Assembly (NCBI RefSeq): GCF_014641855.1
Contig: NZ_BMII01000018.1
Coordinates: forward strand, 53,200 to 117,199
Origin: Shewanella inventionis
Lineage (GTDB): Bacteria; Pseudomonadota; Gammaproteobacteria; Enterobacterales; Shewanellaceae
Direction: 5' to 3'
Length of the DNA: 64,000 nt
Shown here in pieces: positions 42,113-51,104 of the stretch (position 1 is its first letter; every line of letters begins with the position of its first letter). Made by a program: the position numbers and the translations under genes. The notes under the pieces were generated by a model that saw only the letters and a list, made by a program, of their open reading frames with translations, was not told the origin of the DNA and did no database searches.

Positions 42113-43591
42113 TTATTTACGAGAATCGAGGTATTTTTGTAGCAGTTTTCGTAACGATTCAGCCTTAGTACCATACACAACCTGAACCCCTTTCCCCATG
42201 ACCACCACGCCTTTGGCACCTAAGCGCATTAAACGCGCTTTATCAATTAGATTTGCGTGTTTTACACTGATGCGTAGACGGGTTAGACAGGCGTTGATTT
42301 CAACAATATTTTCGCGCCCCCCCAGCGCAGAAATCATGGCACGTAAGCTTTCTTTTGGCTCAGAAATCTGGTCGGCTTGTTCTAATCTTCCGGGTGTTTT
42401 TAAGTTAAAGGCTAAAATGCTGGCGCGAAATAACGCATAATAAATAATACCTGTGAGAGGGCCTAGCATCCAAATCCAATGGGTATTAGCCGATCGCGAA
42501 AAGAGCAAACTAAAATCCACCAATCCGTGTGAAAATACTATGCTGTGGTGCACTTCTAATAAAATACACACACTGTAAGCAATGCCCGTAAGCAACGCAT
42601 GCACAATAAACAGAATGGGCGCAATAAACATAAAAGCAAATTCAATTGGCTCAGTAACCCCCGTTAACCAACTTGCCGTGGCAGCAGACAACATAATACC
42701 CGCAACACGGTTACGCTCCGTTTTATCCGCACAACGCCAAATGGCTAATGCAGCGGCAGGCAACCCCCACATTTTAATTAAATAGCCACCAGCAAGATTG
42801 CCCGCAAGAGGATCACCCGCTAAATAACGAGCCACCTCACCTCTAACCACACTACCTTGATTGATGTATTGGCCCACTTCTAGATAAAATGGTGCATTCC
42901 AAATATGATGCAAACCAAGCGGAATAAGCAAACGCTCTACCGTGCCATATACACCAAAAGCAAGAGCAGGGTCTTGGTAAACAGCCCAGTCAGAAAGTTG
43001 CTCAATAACCAAAGACAACGGCGGCCAAACGTGACTCAATACATAAGCCAGCAGCATAGCCAAAGGAATAACAATAATCGGCGCGCTGCGTCTGCCTTCA
43101 AAGAATGAAAAAATTGCCGGTAACTTTACATGCTGACTCAAATTAACGGCAATGCAAGTTATCGCCCCAACTAACATGCCGCCAGCAATACCTGTGTCAA
43201 TGGTTTGCATTCCCCACAATGGGCGTGACACTAAACCATAGATATCGGTAAGTGCTCCCATGGTAGATAAAAATACCCCAAAACCAAATACGGCAGAAAA
43301 CGCCGCAATCCCTTGATCGCGGCAAAAACCAATCGCAATCGCCACACTAAACAGAAGCGGCATCATGGTAAACACTAAATTGCCGACGGCTGAGAGTACG
43401 ATATTAAGATCATCAGGAATAAAAGGTAACGGATTAACCGTAAGGCCAAGCATTACCCCTGCAGCAGGTAAAATAGCAATAGGGATCAACAGCGCTTGGC
43501 TTAAGCGCTGTGCAAATTTAAACCATTGCTGAGTAAAAAAACTTAGGCTGCGTTTGCCGATGTGACCGCGTTGTGCCAACTGGCTATCCAT
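42113..43591 (-). CDS. PTS system EIICB component, glucose/N-acetylglucosamine family
   Basis: The protein has 492 residues. Residues ~20-390 form the EIIC membrane domain, with RLSQALLIPIAILPAAGVML near the start and LGLHHIWNAPFYLEVGQY and TGVTEPIEFAFMF typical of the PtsG/NagE group. The last ~75 residues are an EIIB domain with the phosphorylated cysteine in INACLTRLR. No EIIA domain is attached, so a soluble EIIA must come from elsewhere. The ATG at 43591 lies inside the upstream yqcA gene (49-bp overlap) and there is no later good start. The sugar is uncertain. Confidence 0.9.
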   Translation of the reverse strand: MDSQLAQRGHIGKRSLSFFTQQWFKFAQRLSQALLIPIAILPAAGVMLGLTVNPLPFIPDDLNIVLSAVGNLVFTMMPLLFSVAIAIGFCRDQGIAAFSAVFGFGVFLSTMGALTDIYGLVSRPLWGMQTIDTGIAGGMLVGAITCIAVNLSQHVKLPAIFSFFEGRRSAPIIVIPLAMLLAYVLSHVWPPLSLVIEQLSDWAVYQDPALAFGVYGTVERLLIPLGLHHIWNAPFYLEVGQYINQGSVVRGEVARYLAGDPLAGNLAGGYLIKMWGLPAAALAIWRCADKTERNRVAGIMLSAATASWLTGVTEPIEFAFMFIAPILFIVHALLTGIAYSVCILLEVHHSIVFSHGLVDFSLLFSRSANTHWIWMLGPLTGIIYYALFRASILAFNLKTPGRLEQADQISEPKESLRAMISALGGRENIVEINACLTRLRISVKHANLIDKARLMRLGAKGVVVMGKGVQVVYGTKAESLRKLLQKYLDSRK

Positions 43592-44007
43592 GTATTTGCT
43601 TCAATTTCGGGTTCCATTGTTTCACATGCATCAATTTCAAGTTTATCAAGTAATGGTTTGGCACCTAGCTCGGTAAACAACTCATCAAATTGTTTTATGG
43701 CACCACAAAATGTCTCATAACTTGAATCTCCTAAACCAATTAAACTGTATTTAAGTGACGGCAAATAAGGGGCATTAGTCTTTAATTCATTAAACCAGGG
43801 AGCGATGTCTTCTGGAATATCACCCTGGCCTGTGGTGGAGCACACCACAATTAATAACTCATCTTGCGCGGGTATATAACCTTGCAATTCGTTTGGCTGC
43901 CAAAGTTTAGTGCTAAAGCCTAATTTTGCAATGGTCTTTATAATGGTTTCGGCAGTAAATTGTGCACTACCATAAACAGTACCAAAAACAACATTGACCT
44001 TTTTCAT
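43543..44007 (-). CDS. yqcA: flavodoxin-like protein YqcA/MioC family
   Basis: The protein has 154 residues of the flavodoxin fold: FGTVYGSAQFTAETI binds the FMN phosphate, VVCSTTGQGDIPED and IGLGDSSYETFCGA form the two isoalloxazine loops. It carries electrons through FMN. I prefer yqcA over mioC because the truC and yqcC genes are next to it, as in E. coli. AGGGGA lies before the ATG. It overlaps the EIICB gene by 49 bp. Confidence 0.88.
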   Translation of the reverse strand: MKKVNVVFGTVYGSAQFTAETIIKTIAKLGFSTKLWQPNELQGYIPAQDELLIVVCSTTGQGDIPEDIAPWFNELKTNAPYLPSLKYSLIGLGDSSYETFCGAIKQFDELFTELGAKPLLDKLEIDACETMEPEIEANTWIASWHNAVTSANAA

Positions 44008-44182
44008 GGTATACTATCCCCTAAAATGAAATACGATATAAAAATGCGTTGAATGTAAATAACTTACTTTATTCATTAAGTTCATCGCAAGTTTCTTTTA
44101 TCACGCGTGTTGAATATATAATGTGCAAATGCTGATGCGGATTGGTATTTCTAAGTTATTAAATACATTACGGAAGCGTATT

Positions 44183-44344
44183 ATGCGACAAGTCTGCAGA
44201 AAGCGAAAACTCAAACTACAGCATAAGTTTGCTCATATACGCCGTAATTATTATTTTCATGTTGAGCAACAAAATCACCAGTTAATACCGCCGATTGCTG
44301 AATTTGAACAGCTCAAAAAAGCGATTGCTGAGCATATGGAATAA
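44183..44344 (+). CDS. small basic protein of unknown function
   Basis: A frame is open from 44123, but GGAAG at 44172-44176 lies 6 bases before the ATG at 44183, giving 53 residues. A TATAAT at about 44116-44121 would place a transcript start right after it. The N-terminal half is rich in Arg and Lys (MRQVCRKRKLKLQHKFAHIR) and the C-terminal half is mildly acidic and helical. It is on the opposite strand between yqcA and truC. I do not recognise a family; the ribosome binding site and promoter-like box are the main support. Confidence 0.45.
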   Translation: MRQVCRKRKLKLQHKFAHIRRNYYFHVEQQNHQLIPPIAEFEQLKKAIAEHME

Positions 44345-44382
44345 CCCAAAAACCTTCATTAGTTGGCTTTTCATAAAAAGGC

Positions 44383-45258
44383 TTAACTCAATAATATGCT
44401 TGGCATCAATGATAACTGTTCATCATCCCATCCAAACGCCTTAAAAATGGTTAACCACTCTGGCTCTAATTCGGTTTCAATATGCATTGGTTGCTGAGTC
44501 ACAGGGTGCACAAACTGTAAACTTTTAGCAATTAGCCATAAGCGGTTGATAGCAAAATGCTCCCTAAAAAATTTATTTTGTTTACCATCACCATGGGTTG
44601 TATCACCAACTATTGGGTGACGAAGATGAGCCATATGGCGACGTAATTGATGCTTTCGCCCAGTGTGTGGACTTAAACGCACTAACCCATAGCGACTACT
44701 TGGGTAGCGACCTGAGCTAAATGGAATTTCAGTATTTAACAGTGGTTGGTAATCTGTCACTGCCTCTTGTGCGGCTTTATTGGGATCTACGTGCTTGTCA
44801 CCAATATCGTCAAACTCTTGTTTAAGCGCGTAATCTAACGTGCCAGATTCATGCATATTGCCGCGAACAATGGCCAAATACTGCTTTTTAATACTGTGGT
44901 CTGCAAATTGCTCGCACAATTGCCTTGCTACTTCACTTGATTTAGCAAAGAGCAATACACCCGAGGTGGGCCTGTCTAAACGATGAACAGGAAATACATG
45001 ACAACCGACTAAATCGCGTGTCATTTGCATGGCAAAAAAACGCTCTTTACGCGCTAAATAACTGCGATGAACCAACAGCCCTGCTGGTTTATGAATGGCC
45101 ACGATATACTCATCTTCAAACAACACTTCAATCTCTGGCGGTTGCTCGTCGAGCTCTGCATCACATTCAATTTGCGCTTCAGCTTCCTCAACAAAATGTG
45201 GATCATATAACTCATCATTATCAATTGTTTGCGGTATCAAGCTATCGTTAGCATTCAT
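44383..45258 (-). CDS. truC: tRNA pseudouridine(65) synthase
   Basis: The frame is open to 45291, but the ATG at 45258 (MNANDSLIPQ) has AGGTG upstream, which gives 291 residues. The RluA-type catalytic motif HRLDRPTSGVLLF carries the active aspartate; the segment HKPAGLLVHRSYLARKE is typical of TruC. It makes pseudouridine at position 65 of tRNA(Ile1) and tRNA(Asp). An acidic N-terminal extension of ~40 residues is absent from E. coli TruC. It lies 8-40 bp after yqcC on the same strand. Confidence 0.92.
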   Translation of the reverse strand: MNANDSLIPQTIDNDELYDPHFVEEAEAQIECDAELDEQPPEIEVLFEDEYIVAIHKPAGLLVHRSYLARKERFFAMQMTRDLVGCHVFPVHRLDRPTSGVLLFAKSSEVARQLCEQFADHSIKKQYLAIVRGNMHESGTLDYALKQEFDDIGDKHVDPNKAAQEAVTDYQPLLNTEIPFSSGRYPSSRYGLVRLSPHTGRKHQLRRHMAHLRHPIVGDTTHGDGKQNKFFREHFAINRLWLIAKSLQFVHPVTQQPMHIETELEPEWLTIFKAFGWDDEQLSLMPSILLS

Positions 45259-45298
45259 CTTGTTTTCACCTGGGTTTAAAAATAAAAGCAAATTTGGC

Positions 45299-45631
45299 TT
45301 ATTGTTGATTCAATAAGGCATCAAATGATTGTAAGTGAGTGATCAAGATTTGACGCTGAGCCATACCTTTCCACACATGCTCGGCCATAGGGGCAATAGC
45401 CATGGACGAAGGCAAAGGTTGTTGTAACTGAATTAATTCAGTCATTTTGGGAATAAAAATAAACTGTAACCATTGTTCGAACGCCATGGTGTCACAAGCG
45501 AAAGGAGCAGAGCTTGCCATAGCCTCTTTACTAGGCGCATCATCCGACCACAACGAACACTGTTTAAGTGTTTGTTCTAAAATAATTAAATGATTTTTAC
45601 AGGTTAAATAAAGCATAAACATGAACGACAT
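45299..45631 (-). CDS. yqcC: YqcC family protein (DUF446)
   Basis: The protein has up to 110 residues; a later ATG at 45616 (MLYLTCKN) may be the true start because the upstream part matches nothing in the family. The segments FEQWLQFIFIPKMTELI and LQQPLPSSMAIAPMAEHVW match E. coli YqcC. The family is small, helical, and of unknown function. It precedes truC as in E. coli, so co-expression is expected. Confidence 0.85.
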   Translation of the reverse strand: MSFMFMLYLTCKNHLIILEQTLKQCSLWSDDAPSKEAMASSAPFACDTMAFEQWLQFIFIPKMTELIQLQQPLPSSMAIAPMAEHVWKGMAQRQILITHLQSFDALLNQQ

Positions 45632-45709
45632 TATCGAGGCTGAGTCGGATTATGATATCATTTAGCTTCTTGAATACCCATCCAACTCGTTTGATTTAGT
45701 GAAGACACC

Positions 45710-46723
45710 ATGACCGAAATAACCACCTTAAGCCAATTTCTGACCACGGCGAACACTCAATTCCACATTTATGATTTAGGCCGCCGGGTTCAGCATATTG
45801 ATATGTTGGCTTTTCACCAAATCGATTCGTTATTAGCTCCATACCCTTATCCTATTCAAGGGCATGCGCAGTTTGCCATCGTATTTTGGCAGCAACAACA
45901 GCAACCGTATATCTGGTTTGTAAAACTGCCATTAGACGAACAAGGTTTATTGTCGCCAGCGCCACGCACCCAATTTATTAAAATGATTTTAGAGGCGTTG
46001 GGACGCGATCCAACCCAAACATTAACCGATGAGCAGCAAGAACAACTTGCTAACCATCCTTTCAGTTTTAAGCCTAATCAACAAAAACTGGCACTGTTTA
46101 ATGCTTTAGTGAGGCTGCAATTAGGGCAAGCAGCCTCGAGCCAATATGAATTTGCGGCACAATATTTATCAGGGCAGGCGCCAACAGAGACTTGGCAGCA
46201 ATTAGGCTTACAAGGTTTAGCAGATATTTGCGTTCGCGCACATCAATTTGATCATCTAAATGACATTATTAACGCGTTTGAAAATGTGCCAGTAGAGGTG
46301 CAAGCGGCATTATGTCAGTGCCTTGAACATATCACTGTTGATACACGTTTAGCCGAACGATTATTTGCAAAAATGTCACAAGCAGAACCAGACTTAAAAG
46401 TGATGTATTTAGCTGCACTTGCATCCAATACCCCATTGAGTATGGCGGCGATTAAGCAACTGGATGAACAGCAATTATTAAACGACAATAGTTTGATTAC
46501 CATTGCAGCGCGCAATTGGTTGGCACTAAAAGATGACACATGTCGTAAAGTCTATTTAGAAGCATTAGCAAAACAGCCACAACACTTCTTTAACCAAGTG
46601 TTTGCTGATATCGTGGCAATACCCAGCTTGCGCCATGGATTACTGAGCGATTTACGTCATCCTGAGCGCAGTGTTCAATTAGCAACCGCTATTGGCGGAT
46701 TATTTAAGGCAACCAGCCTATGA
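45710..46723 (+). CDS. DUF3549 family protein
   Basis: The protein has 337 residues with no signal peptide or membrane segment. Segments such as FHIYDLGRRVQHIDMLAF and PYIWFVKLPLDEQGLL, and the helical, HEAT-like second half, are typical of DUF3549, a family restricted mostly to Alteromonadales and Vibrionales. Function unknown. It overlaps the next gene by 4 bp (ATGA), so the two are translationally coupled. It is divergent from yqcC. Confidence 0.85.
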   Translation: MTEITTLSQFLTTANTQFHIYDLGRRVQHIDMLAFHQIDSLLAPYPYPIQGHAQFAIVFWQQQQQPYIWFVKLPLDEQGLLSPAPRTQFIKMILEALGRDPTQTLTDEQQEQLANHPFSFKPNQQKLALFNALVRLQLGQAASSQYEFAAQYLSGQAPTETWQQLGLQGLADICVRAHQFDHLNDIINAFENVPVEVQAALCQCLEHITVDTRLAERLFAKMSQAEPDLKVMYLAALASNTPLSMAAIKQLDEQQLLNDNSLITIAARNWLALKDDTCRKVYLEALAKQPQHFFNQVFADIVAIPSLRHGLLSDLRHPERSVQLATAIGGLFKATSL

Positions 46724-47109
46724 TGAGTGATTTTTTATTATTTGTTGCTTTAATCGTTGTTGGCGCATTTTTTTGGCAGCTTAGACAGATGGCAGAGTTG
46801 GGTCGAGTACTTGCAGAACAGGCCTGTAAAAAACAAAATGTGCAATTATTGGCGATTGCGATGGAGTCTGCACGCCCAAGTATTGGTGGCAGCACAGGCA
46901 TTTGCTGGAAAGCCACATTTATGTTCGAATTTAGCACCGACGGCATTAATCAATATCGTGGTCATATTATGATGCATGGCAACCGCGCCAAAAAGATAGA
47001 ATGGCCTATTTTCCCTGAGCCTGAGTGGATGGACGCACCTATGGCTAGCGGTAAGTTTGGTGGATGTGGTTCATCAAGCCAAAGTTGTAACTCTGGTAAG
47101 TGCCACTAG
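46720..47109 (+). CDS. DUF3301 family membrane-anchored protein
   Basis: The protein has 129 residues. An N-terminal membrane segment (LLFVALIVVGAFFWQL) is followed by a cytoplasmic domain with the family pattern RVLAEQACKKQNVQLLA and a C-terminal GGCGSSSQSCNSGKCH tail with three cysteines. DUF3301 is of unknown function and habitually follows DUF3549, as here with a 4-bp overlap. A strong terminator follows. Confidence 0.85.
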   Translation: MMSDFLLFVALIVVGAFFWQLRQMAELGRVLAEQACKKQNVQLLAIAMESARPSIGGSTGICWKATFMFEFSTDGINQYRGHIMMHGNRAKKIEWPIFPEPEWMDAPMASGKFGGCGSSSQSCNSGKCH

Positions 47110-47157
47110 TTCAGCATTGAAGCACCGTTTATTACCACAGTTCAGCAGTAAGCTGAC

Positions 47158-47195
47158 AAAAAAACGCTATTTTTATCAAAATAGCGTTTTTTTTG
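47158..47195 (+). terminator. rho-independent terminator after DUF3301 gene
   Basis: A 13-bp perfect stem (AAAACGCTATTTT with AAAATAGCGTTTT) flanked by A and T runs. It can serve both the plus-strand operon and the convergent gene ending at 47210. Confidence 0.88.
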
Positions 47196-47209
47196 CTTAG
47201 ATTATTGGA

Positions 47210-47917
47210 TTAGGTTTGTGGCTTATCCAATATTTTATACTCGCTATACGTCACTTTATGTATGCTATCTAATGATTTAAAAATCGCGGCGGTACCATTA
47301 ATGGTGGTTGAAGTGCGCGCAGGCATCACCAATCCTTCAAACACATCAAAACCCAACTCCAATTCAAATTTGGTAAGGGTGACTGAAAATGCAGGGTTTA
47401 ATTCGTCGGTATTGCTGATTAGAATTTTGCGTAACTGCTTCGAGCTCTTATCTAGGTAAATAGTCCCAGTTAATGCATTATTATCTAATTTGTCGATATT
47501 GGGTGTAAACGAAAATGCAACATTATCGCCCTCCTCATCCACTAATGTTAATGTCGATAAATTAATCAGATCAGAAAACGCTAATTCATGGGTATTTTCG
47601 TCTTTATCTTGCAGGAGTTCTTGCTGATTTTCGCGGTATTCTTTTAAACGATTTTTGTCAGGCGTTTCACCATTTTCAGTCACTAAGATCCAGCGTTCTG
47701 AGCCGGGTAAAGACGCATTAAACTGTTCAACCCGGATCATATCCGGCATAACGGTTTCTTGAGAGTACTGCCAAAGCACTTTGGTATCGTCAGTGTTGTT
47801 ATTAATTTCGTTTAACGCTTGTTCGACCCATTGCAGTTGTTCTTCACTCACCTGTGCATTGGCGTTATAGCAAACTAATGAAAACCCCATCAATAGTGCA
47901 ATTTGAAACCCTTTCAT
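47210..47917 (-). CDS. periplasmic protein of unknown function
   Basis: The protein has 235 residues with a clear signal peptide (MKGFQIALLMGFSLVCYNANA) and no membrane segment after it. The mature part alternates short strands and polar loops. Segments such as YLDKSSKQLRKILISNTDEL and MPARTSTTINGTAAIF recall the half-barrel lipoprotein-carrier type folds, but I do not recognise a family. It is monocistronic, with the 3' end of a Csr-type sRNA terminating ~95 bp upstream of its start. Confidence 0.65.
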   Translation of the reverse strand: MKGFQIALLMGFSLVCYNANAQVSEEQLQWVEQALNEINNNTDDTKVLWQYSQETVMPDMIRVEQFNASLPGSERWILVTENGETPDKNRLKEYRENQQELLQDKDENTHELAFSDLINLSTLTLVDEEGDNVAFSFTPNIDKLDNNALTGTIYLDKSSKQLRKILISNTDELNPAFSVTLTKFELELGFDVFEGLVMPARTSTTINGTAAIFKSLDSIHKVTYSEYKILDKPQT

Positions 47918-48011
47918 GCTATCTCCTCAACCATGTGTACTTTCCCCATGCATATATGCAGTTTACAATTTGACAACATATGCTGATAAAGTTCCATAAT
48001 CTTAAAAAAAG

Positions 48012-48443
48012 CAAAAAGAAAGGCCGCGACAGAAACTGTCGCGGCCTTTTGATCTCTTGTTAAGCTTTCCCGCTATTGCAGTGCTCCCTGCACCATCCAT
48101 GCGTATAACTTGCATCCAGCGCTATCCGTGTTCAATCCTTGATTATCCTTGTACTTGCGTACTGTCCTTCTTACTCGATTATCCATTGACCGAGCCTGCT
48201 CTATCCTAAGCGTGTCCTTGTATCGTCCTTGAAATCTTTACTTATCCTGATGCAAATCATTTGCTGAGTATTGTGCGTCCTGCAACATTATCATCCTAAC
48301 AATGTTAAAAACCCGTCGTGCTGTATAAAGCGTTTAACGTGTTTTGCGTTTCATCCTGAAACTATTATACGTCCATTACATCCATTTACATCGAGTCATC
48401 TATGACCTACTGACTTCCTTGTATTGTTCCGTCCTAGGAACGA
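48012..48443 (-). ncRNA. csrB: CsrB-family small RNA (copy 1)
   Basis: Read on the minus strand this ~430-base stretch has no credible open frame but about 20 GGA motifs, many as CAGGAU, AAGGAC, AAGGAU or AUGGAU. They are regularly spaced and often sit in loops of small hairpins; the first is GTTCC-TAGGAC-GGAAC. It ends in a very strong terminator (13-bp stem AAGGCCGCGACAG with CTGTCGCGGCCTT) followed by TCTTTTTGC. This is the architecture of CsrB/CsrC/RsmZ RNAs, which bind many copies of CsrA and relieve its repression. A -10-like TATTAT at 48449-48454 sets the start near 48442. A second copy lies at 51345-51797. Confidence 0.88.
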
Positions 48444-48448
48444 GATAA

Positions 48449-48477
48449 ATAATAATTCATTTACCTTAGCGTAAACA
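48449..48477 (-). promoter_or_regulatory. predicted csrB copy 1 promoter
   Basis: On the minus strand, TTTACG followed after ~17 bases by a TATTAT/TTATTT box places a transcription start near 48442, right before the first GGA hairpin. The boxes are only partly consensus, as expected for an activator-dependent promoter. Confidence 0.45.
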
Positions 48478-48602
48478 GATACCTCTAAATGAATAAAGCA
48501 AAAAAAATGTAACCACACAAAAATAAATCCATAAATATCATAAACCTAAACAAACCAAACCTATTCTATCCCAATTAAATAGGTACTTAGTCTTACATGC
48601 TG

Positions 48603-48620
48603 TGTGAGATATATCTCACA
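48603..48620. promoter_or_regulatory. GacA/UvrY-type binding site upstream of csrB copy 1
   Basis: TGTGAGATATATCTCACA is a perfect 18-bp palindrome, extended by TG/CA on both sides. It fits the TGTAAG-N6-CTTACA type upstream activating sequence bound by GacA/UvrY. Its centre is about 170 bp upstream of the predicted csrB start, the distance known for csrB/rsmZ genes. It is also ~315 bp upstream of the divergent GGDEF gene. Confidence 0.75.
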
Positions 48621-48934
48621 CAGAAAAAGGCAATTGCGGTAAATATAACGTTAAAATTTAACATTTACCCTACAACACTGATAACTCTTTACCATCTAAT
48701 GGCCGCAACATAACACTCGCTTAAAGTCAGGTTTAATCGTGATTTATGATGTGTAAAAAAACATTAAAAAGTGAGTATTAGCAATCTGTACACGCTCAAT
48801 CTAACCATCTACAGACCCGCATACACGAATAAGTACATTGAAATCTATACACAGGCTGTTTTTTGAACTAATTTAATTTCACACTGATAGAATGTTAACT
48901 ACGCTTGTAATTGGGCTAACAATAAAGTTAAAGC

Positions 48935-50074
48935 ATGATCACTAAAAGCGAACAAAAAAATAATGGACTCAAGGCTCTGTTTCTGGCTGCATTTACGTCA
49001 ATAATTAACTATCGAACAAAGCCTGATTCAACAACTAATTTTGAATCAATTCAAAGCATTAATATGATTTGCGTGTTCTTAATTAGCGGAAGTGCCCTGT
49101 ACATAGGCCAATGGATAATGCTAGGGTATTATCCATTAGCATTACTCACGGCATTATTTTGTATCAGCTATGGTTTAAGCTTTATTTGGATAAAAATAGG
49201 CAAAGCATACTACGCTTCTTATCATTGCCTTATTACCGCTTTCACCCATTTTATGATTTACTCAACAGTAATTTTTGATCGTAATGCAGGCTTCCAGTGG
49301 TTTTTAATCGCCATTATTCCTGCGTCATTTTTAATGCTTCCTAACGCCTCTCGTTGGCACCACTTCATGTTCGCTGTTGCTGTCATGTTAGGCATGACGG
49401 TCAGCGAAATTGGCCTTCATTACGAACCATTGTTTGATTTTCCAACAGACTATAGAACTGTCTCAATTTTTATTGAAGGTATACTTTTAGTTATTACGCT
49501 TAATTTAGCAATGGAAATGAGTAATAAAGCAATCGATAAATACCGCGCAAAATTAACCACGTTAAGCCAAAAAGACGAACTAACACAAATACCTAACAGA
49601 CGTTTTTTTATGTCTTCAATAAAACACTATGCTATCAACACGAAACAAACCCACTTTATCCTCACTTTAGATTTAGATCACTTTAAAAAAATCAATGACC
49701 AATATGGGCATGCTACCGGCGATGATGCCCTCATTCATGTTGCCAATACCATTAATCAGATCATACCTAAGGGCACTTTATTTGCTCGCTTAGGTGGTGA
49801 AGAATTTGCCCTTCTCTGTCAAACTGATTTTAAAAAACATGCAATTGCAATCGCAGAAGAGATCAAAGAAGCAATTGCAACACATCATCTAACGTCTACA
49901 GAAGGAGAACATTTTTACTGTACAGCCAGTATTGGCGTTGCCCAATTAACACAAAACGACTCTTTGTCTATGCAATTATCTGATAAGGCACTCTACCAGG
50001 CAAAAGCACAAGGTCGAAACTGTGTCGTATTTGCAGAACATGATATTAAGGAAGTTGAAACCAATGAGCCTTAA
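48935..50074 (+). CDS. membrane-bound diguanylate cyclase (GGEEF)
   Basis: The protein has 379 residues. About six membrane segments occupy residues ~40-200, without a periplasmic domain, like the MASE-type sensory modules. The GGDEF domain follows (about 215-370) with FARLGGEEFALLC and the early RRFFMSSIKHYA region. The RxxD inhibitory site is absent (PKGT at that position), so product feedback through this site is unlikely. It should make c-di-GMP at the inner membrane. The next gene, another GGDEF protein, overlaps it by 11 bp. The pair sits between two Csr sRNAs. Confidence 0.88.
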   Translation: MITKSEQKNNGLKALFLAAFTSIINYRTKPDSTTNFESIQSINMICVFLISGSALYIGQWIMLGYYPLALLTALFCISYGLSFIWIKIGKAYYASYHCLITAFTHFMIYSTVIFDRNAGFQWFLIAIIPASFLMLPNASRWHHFMFAVAVMLGMTVSEIGLHYEPLFDFPTDYRTVSIFIEGILLVITLNLAMEMSNKAIDKYRAKLTTLSQKDELTQIPNRRFFMSSIKHYAINTKQTHFILTLDLDHFKKINDQYGHATGDDALIHVANTINQIIPKGTLFARLGGEEFALLCQTDFKKHAIAIAEEIKEAIATHHLTSTEGEHFYCTASIGVAQLTQNDSLSMQLSDKALYQAKAQGRNCVVFAEHDIKEVETNEP

Positions 50075-51104
50075 ACGTGATGTTTTAACGATAAATGAAG
50101 CCGATTATGGCATTCAAGCCAGCCGGATTTTTTCATTAGTGTTGTTGTGTATTAATGCGGTTTTTGTGAGCTACTTTTTTTATCAAGAATATTATTATAT
50201 TGTATTGATGGATATCATTTTTATCGCAATTTTTATTACGTTATATACCCTATCTTTTACTGTATATGCACACTTAATTAAAGAATTATTAATGGTGCTT
50301 TCATTACTGCAAATTTTACTACTGTCAGTTGTTTTTATTGGCAGTGATTCTGGTATGCATTTATACACAATAGGCATGATCCCTGCCACGTACATTTTTG
50401 TTTCACGGCGTCAAATATGGCCACGCATAAGAATGGCAGTATTATGTACATTAGGACTTGTTTTTGCTGAAACACAAACTATTTTCAGCCCCATTTACAC
50501 GGTTCCCGCTCCAGAATTAATGGTCATTAAAACTACAGTAATCATATCGTTATGCTCAATTGTGTTTGGGTCATTTTTGCTATTTTTCAATTACATTAAA
50601 GCCACTAATATGCAGTTAAGATGTTTATCTGAAATGGATGAACTCACCCAAGTAGCCAACCGAAGAGCGTTTTTAACCCAGCTAAAAAGCGATAAGCTCA
50701 ACAGTACAGAGCACTGCATATTATTGCTAGACATTGATCACTTTAAACTAATTAATGATCAATTTGGTCATGCATGTGGCGATGAAGTACTCAAACACAT
50801 TAGTACGTTAATGCGTTCTTTTTGTGAACCTCGAGACAAGGTTGCAAGACTCGGTGGAGAGGAGTTTGCTCTGTTTTTACATGCTACGACTATTGAAACG
50901 GCCCATACCAGAGCTGAACAATTATGTCGCAAAATAGAAATAACCCCGACCAAAACACTCATAACCCCCAAGCCCATTTTTTGTACTGTTAGCATTGGTG
51001 TTAGTCGTTTCACTCAAGATGTTAAAACCAGCTTAAGCAACGCAGACAAAGCAATGTACTTAGCTAAAATGCAAGGACGAAATCAAGTGGTCTGTTTTAC
51101 CTAA
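50064..51104 (+). CDS. membrane-bound diguanylate cyclase (GGEEF), second of pair
   Basis: The frame is open from 50022, but AAGGA at 50049-50053 and the ATG at 50064 (MSLKRDVLT) give the likely start and 346 residues, overlapping the previous gene by 11 bp. About six membrane segments lie at residues ~20-185. The GGDEF domain (about 195-345) has VARLGGEEFALFL; the RxxD position reads EPRD, so the inhibitory site is degenerate. The two genes share topology and local sequence (DELTQ-NRR, LDLDHFKKIND versus LDIDHFKLIND), suggesting an old tandem duplication. Confidence 0.87.
   Translation: MSLKRDVLTINEADYGIQASRIFSLVLLCINAVFVSYFFYQEYYYIVLMDIIFIAIFITLYTLSFTVYAHLIKELLMVLSLLQILLLSVVFIGSDSGMHLYTIGMIPATYIFVSRRQIWPRIRMAVLCTLGLVFAETQTIFSPIYTVPAPELMVIKTTVIISLCSIVFGSFLLFFNYIKATNMQLRCLSEMDELTQVANRRAFLTQLKSDKLNSTEHCILLLDIDHFKLINDQFGHACGDEVLKHISTLMRSFCEPRDKVARLGGEEFALFLHATTIETAHTRAEQLCRKIEITPTKTLITPKPIFCTVSIGVSRFTQDVKTSLSNADKAMYLAKMQGRNQVVCFT

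Noticed and set aside
48012..48443. Considered as a plus-strand repeat region rich in TCC
   Set aside because: Read on the minus strand, the GGA pattern, terminator and GacA-type site give a coherent CsrB explanation.
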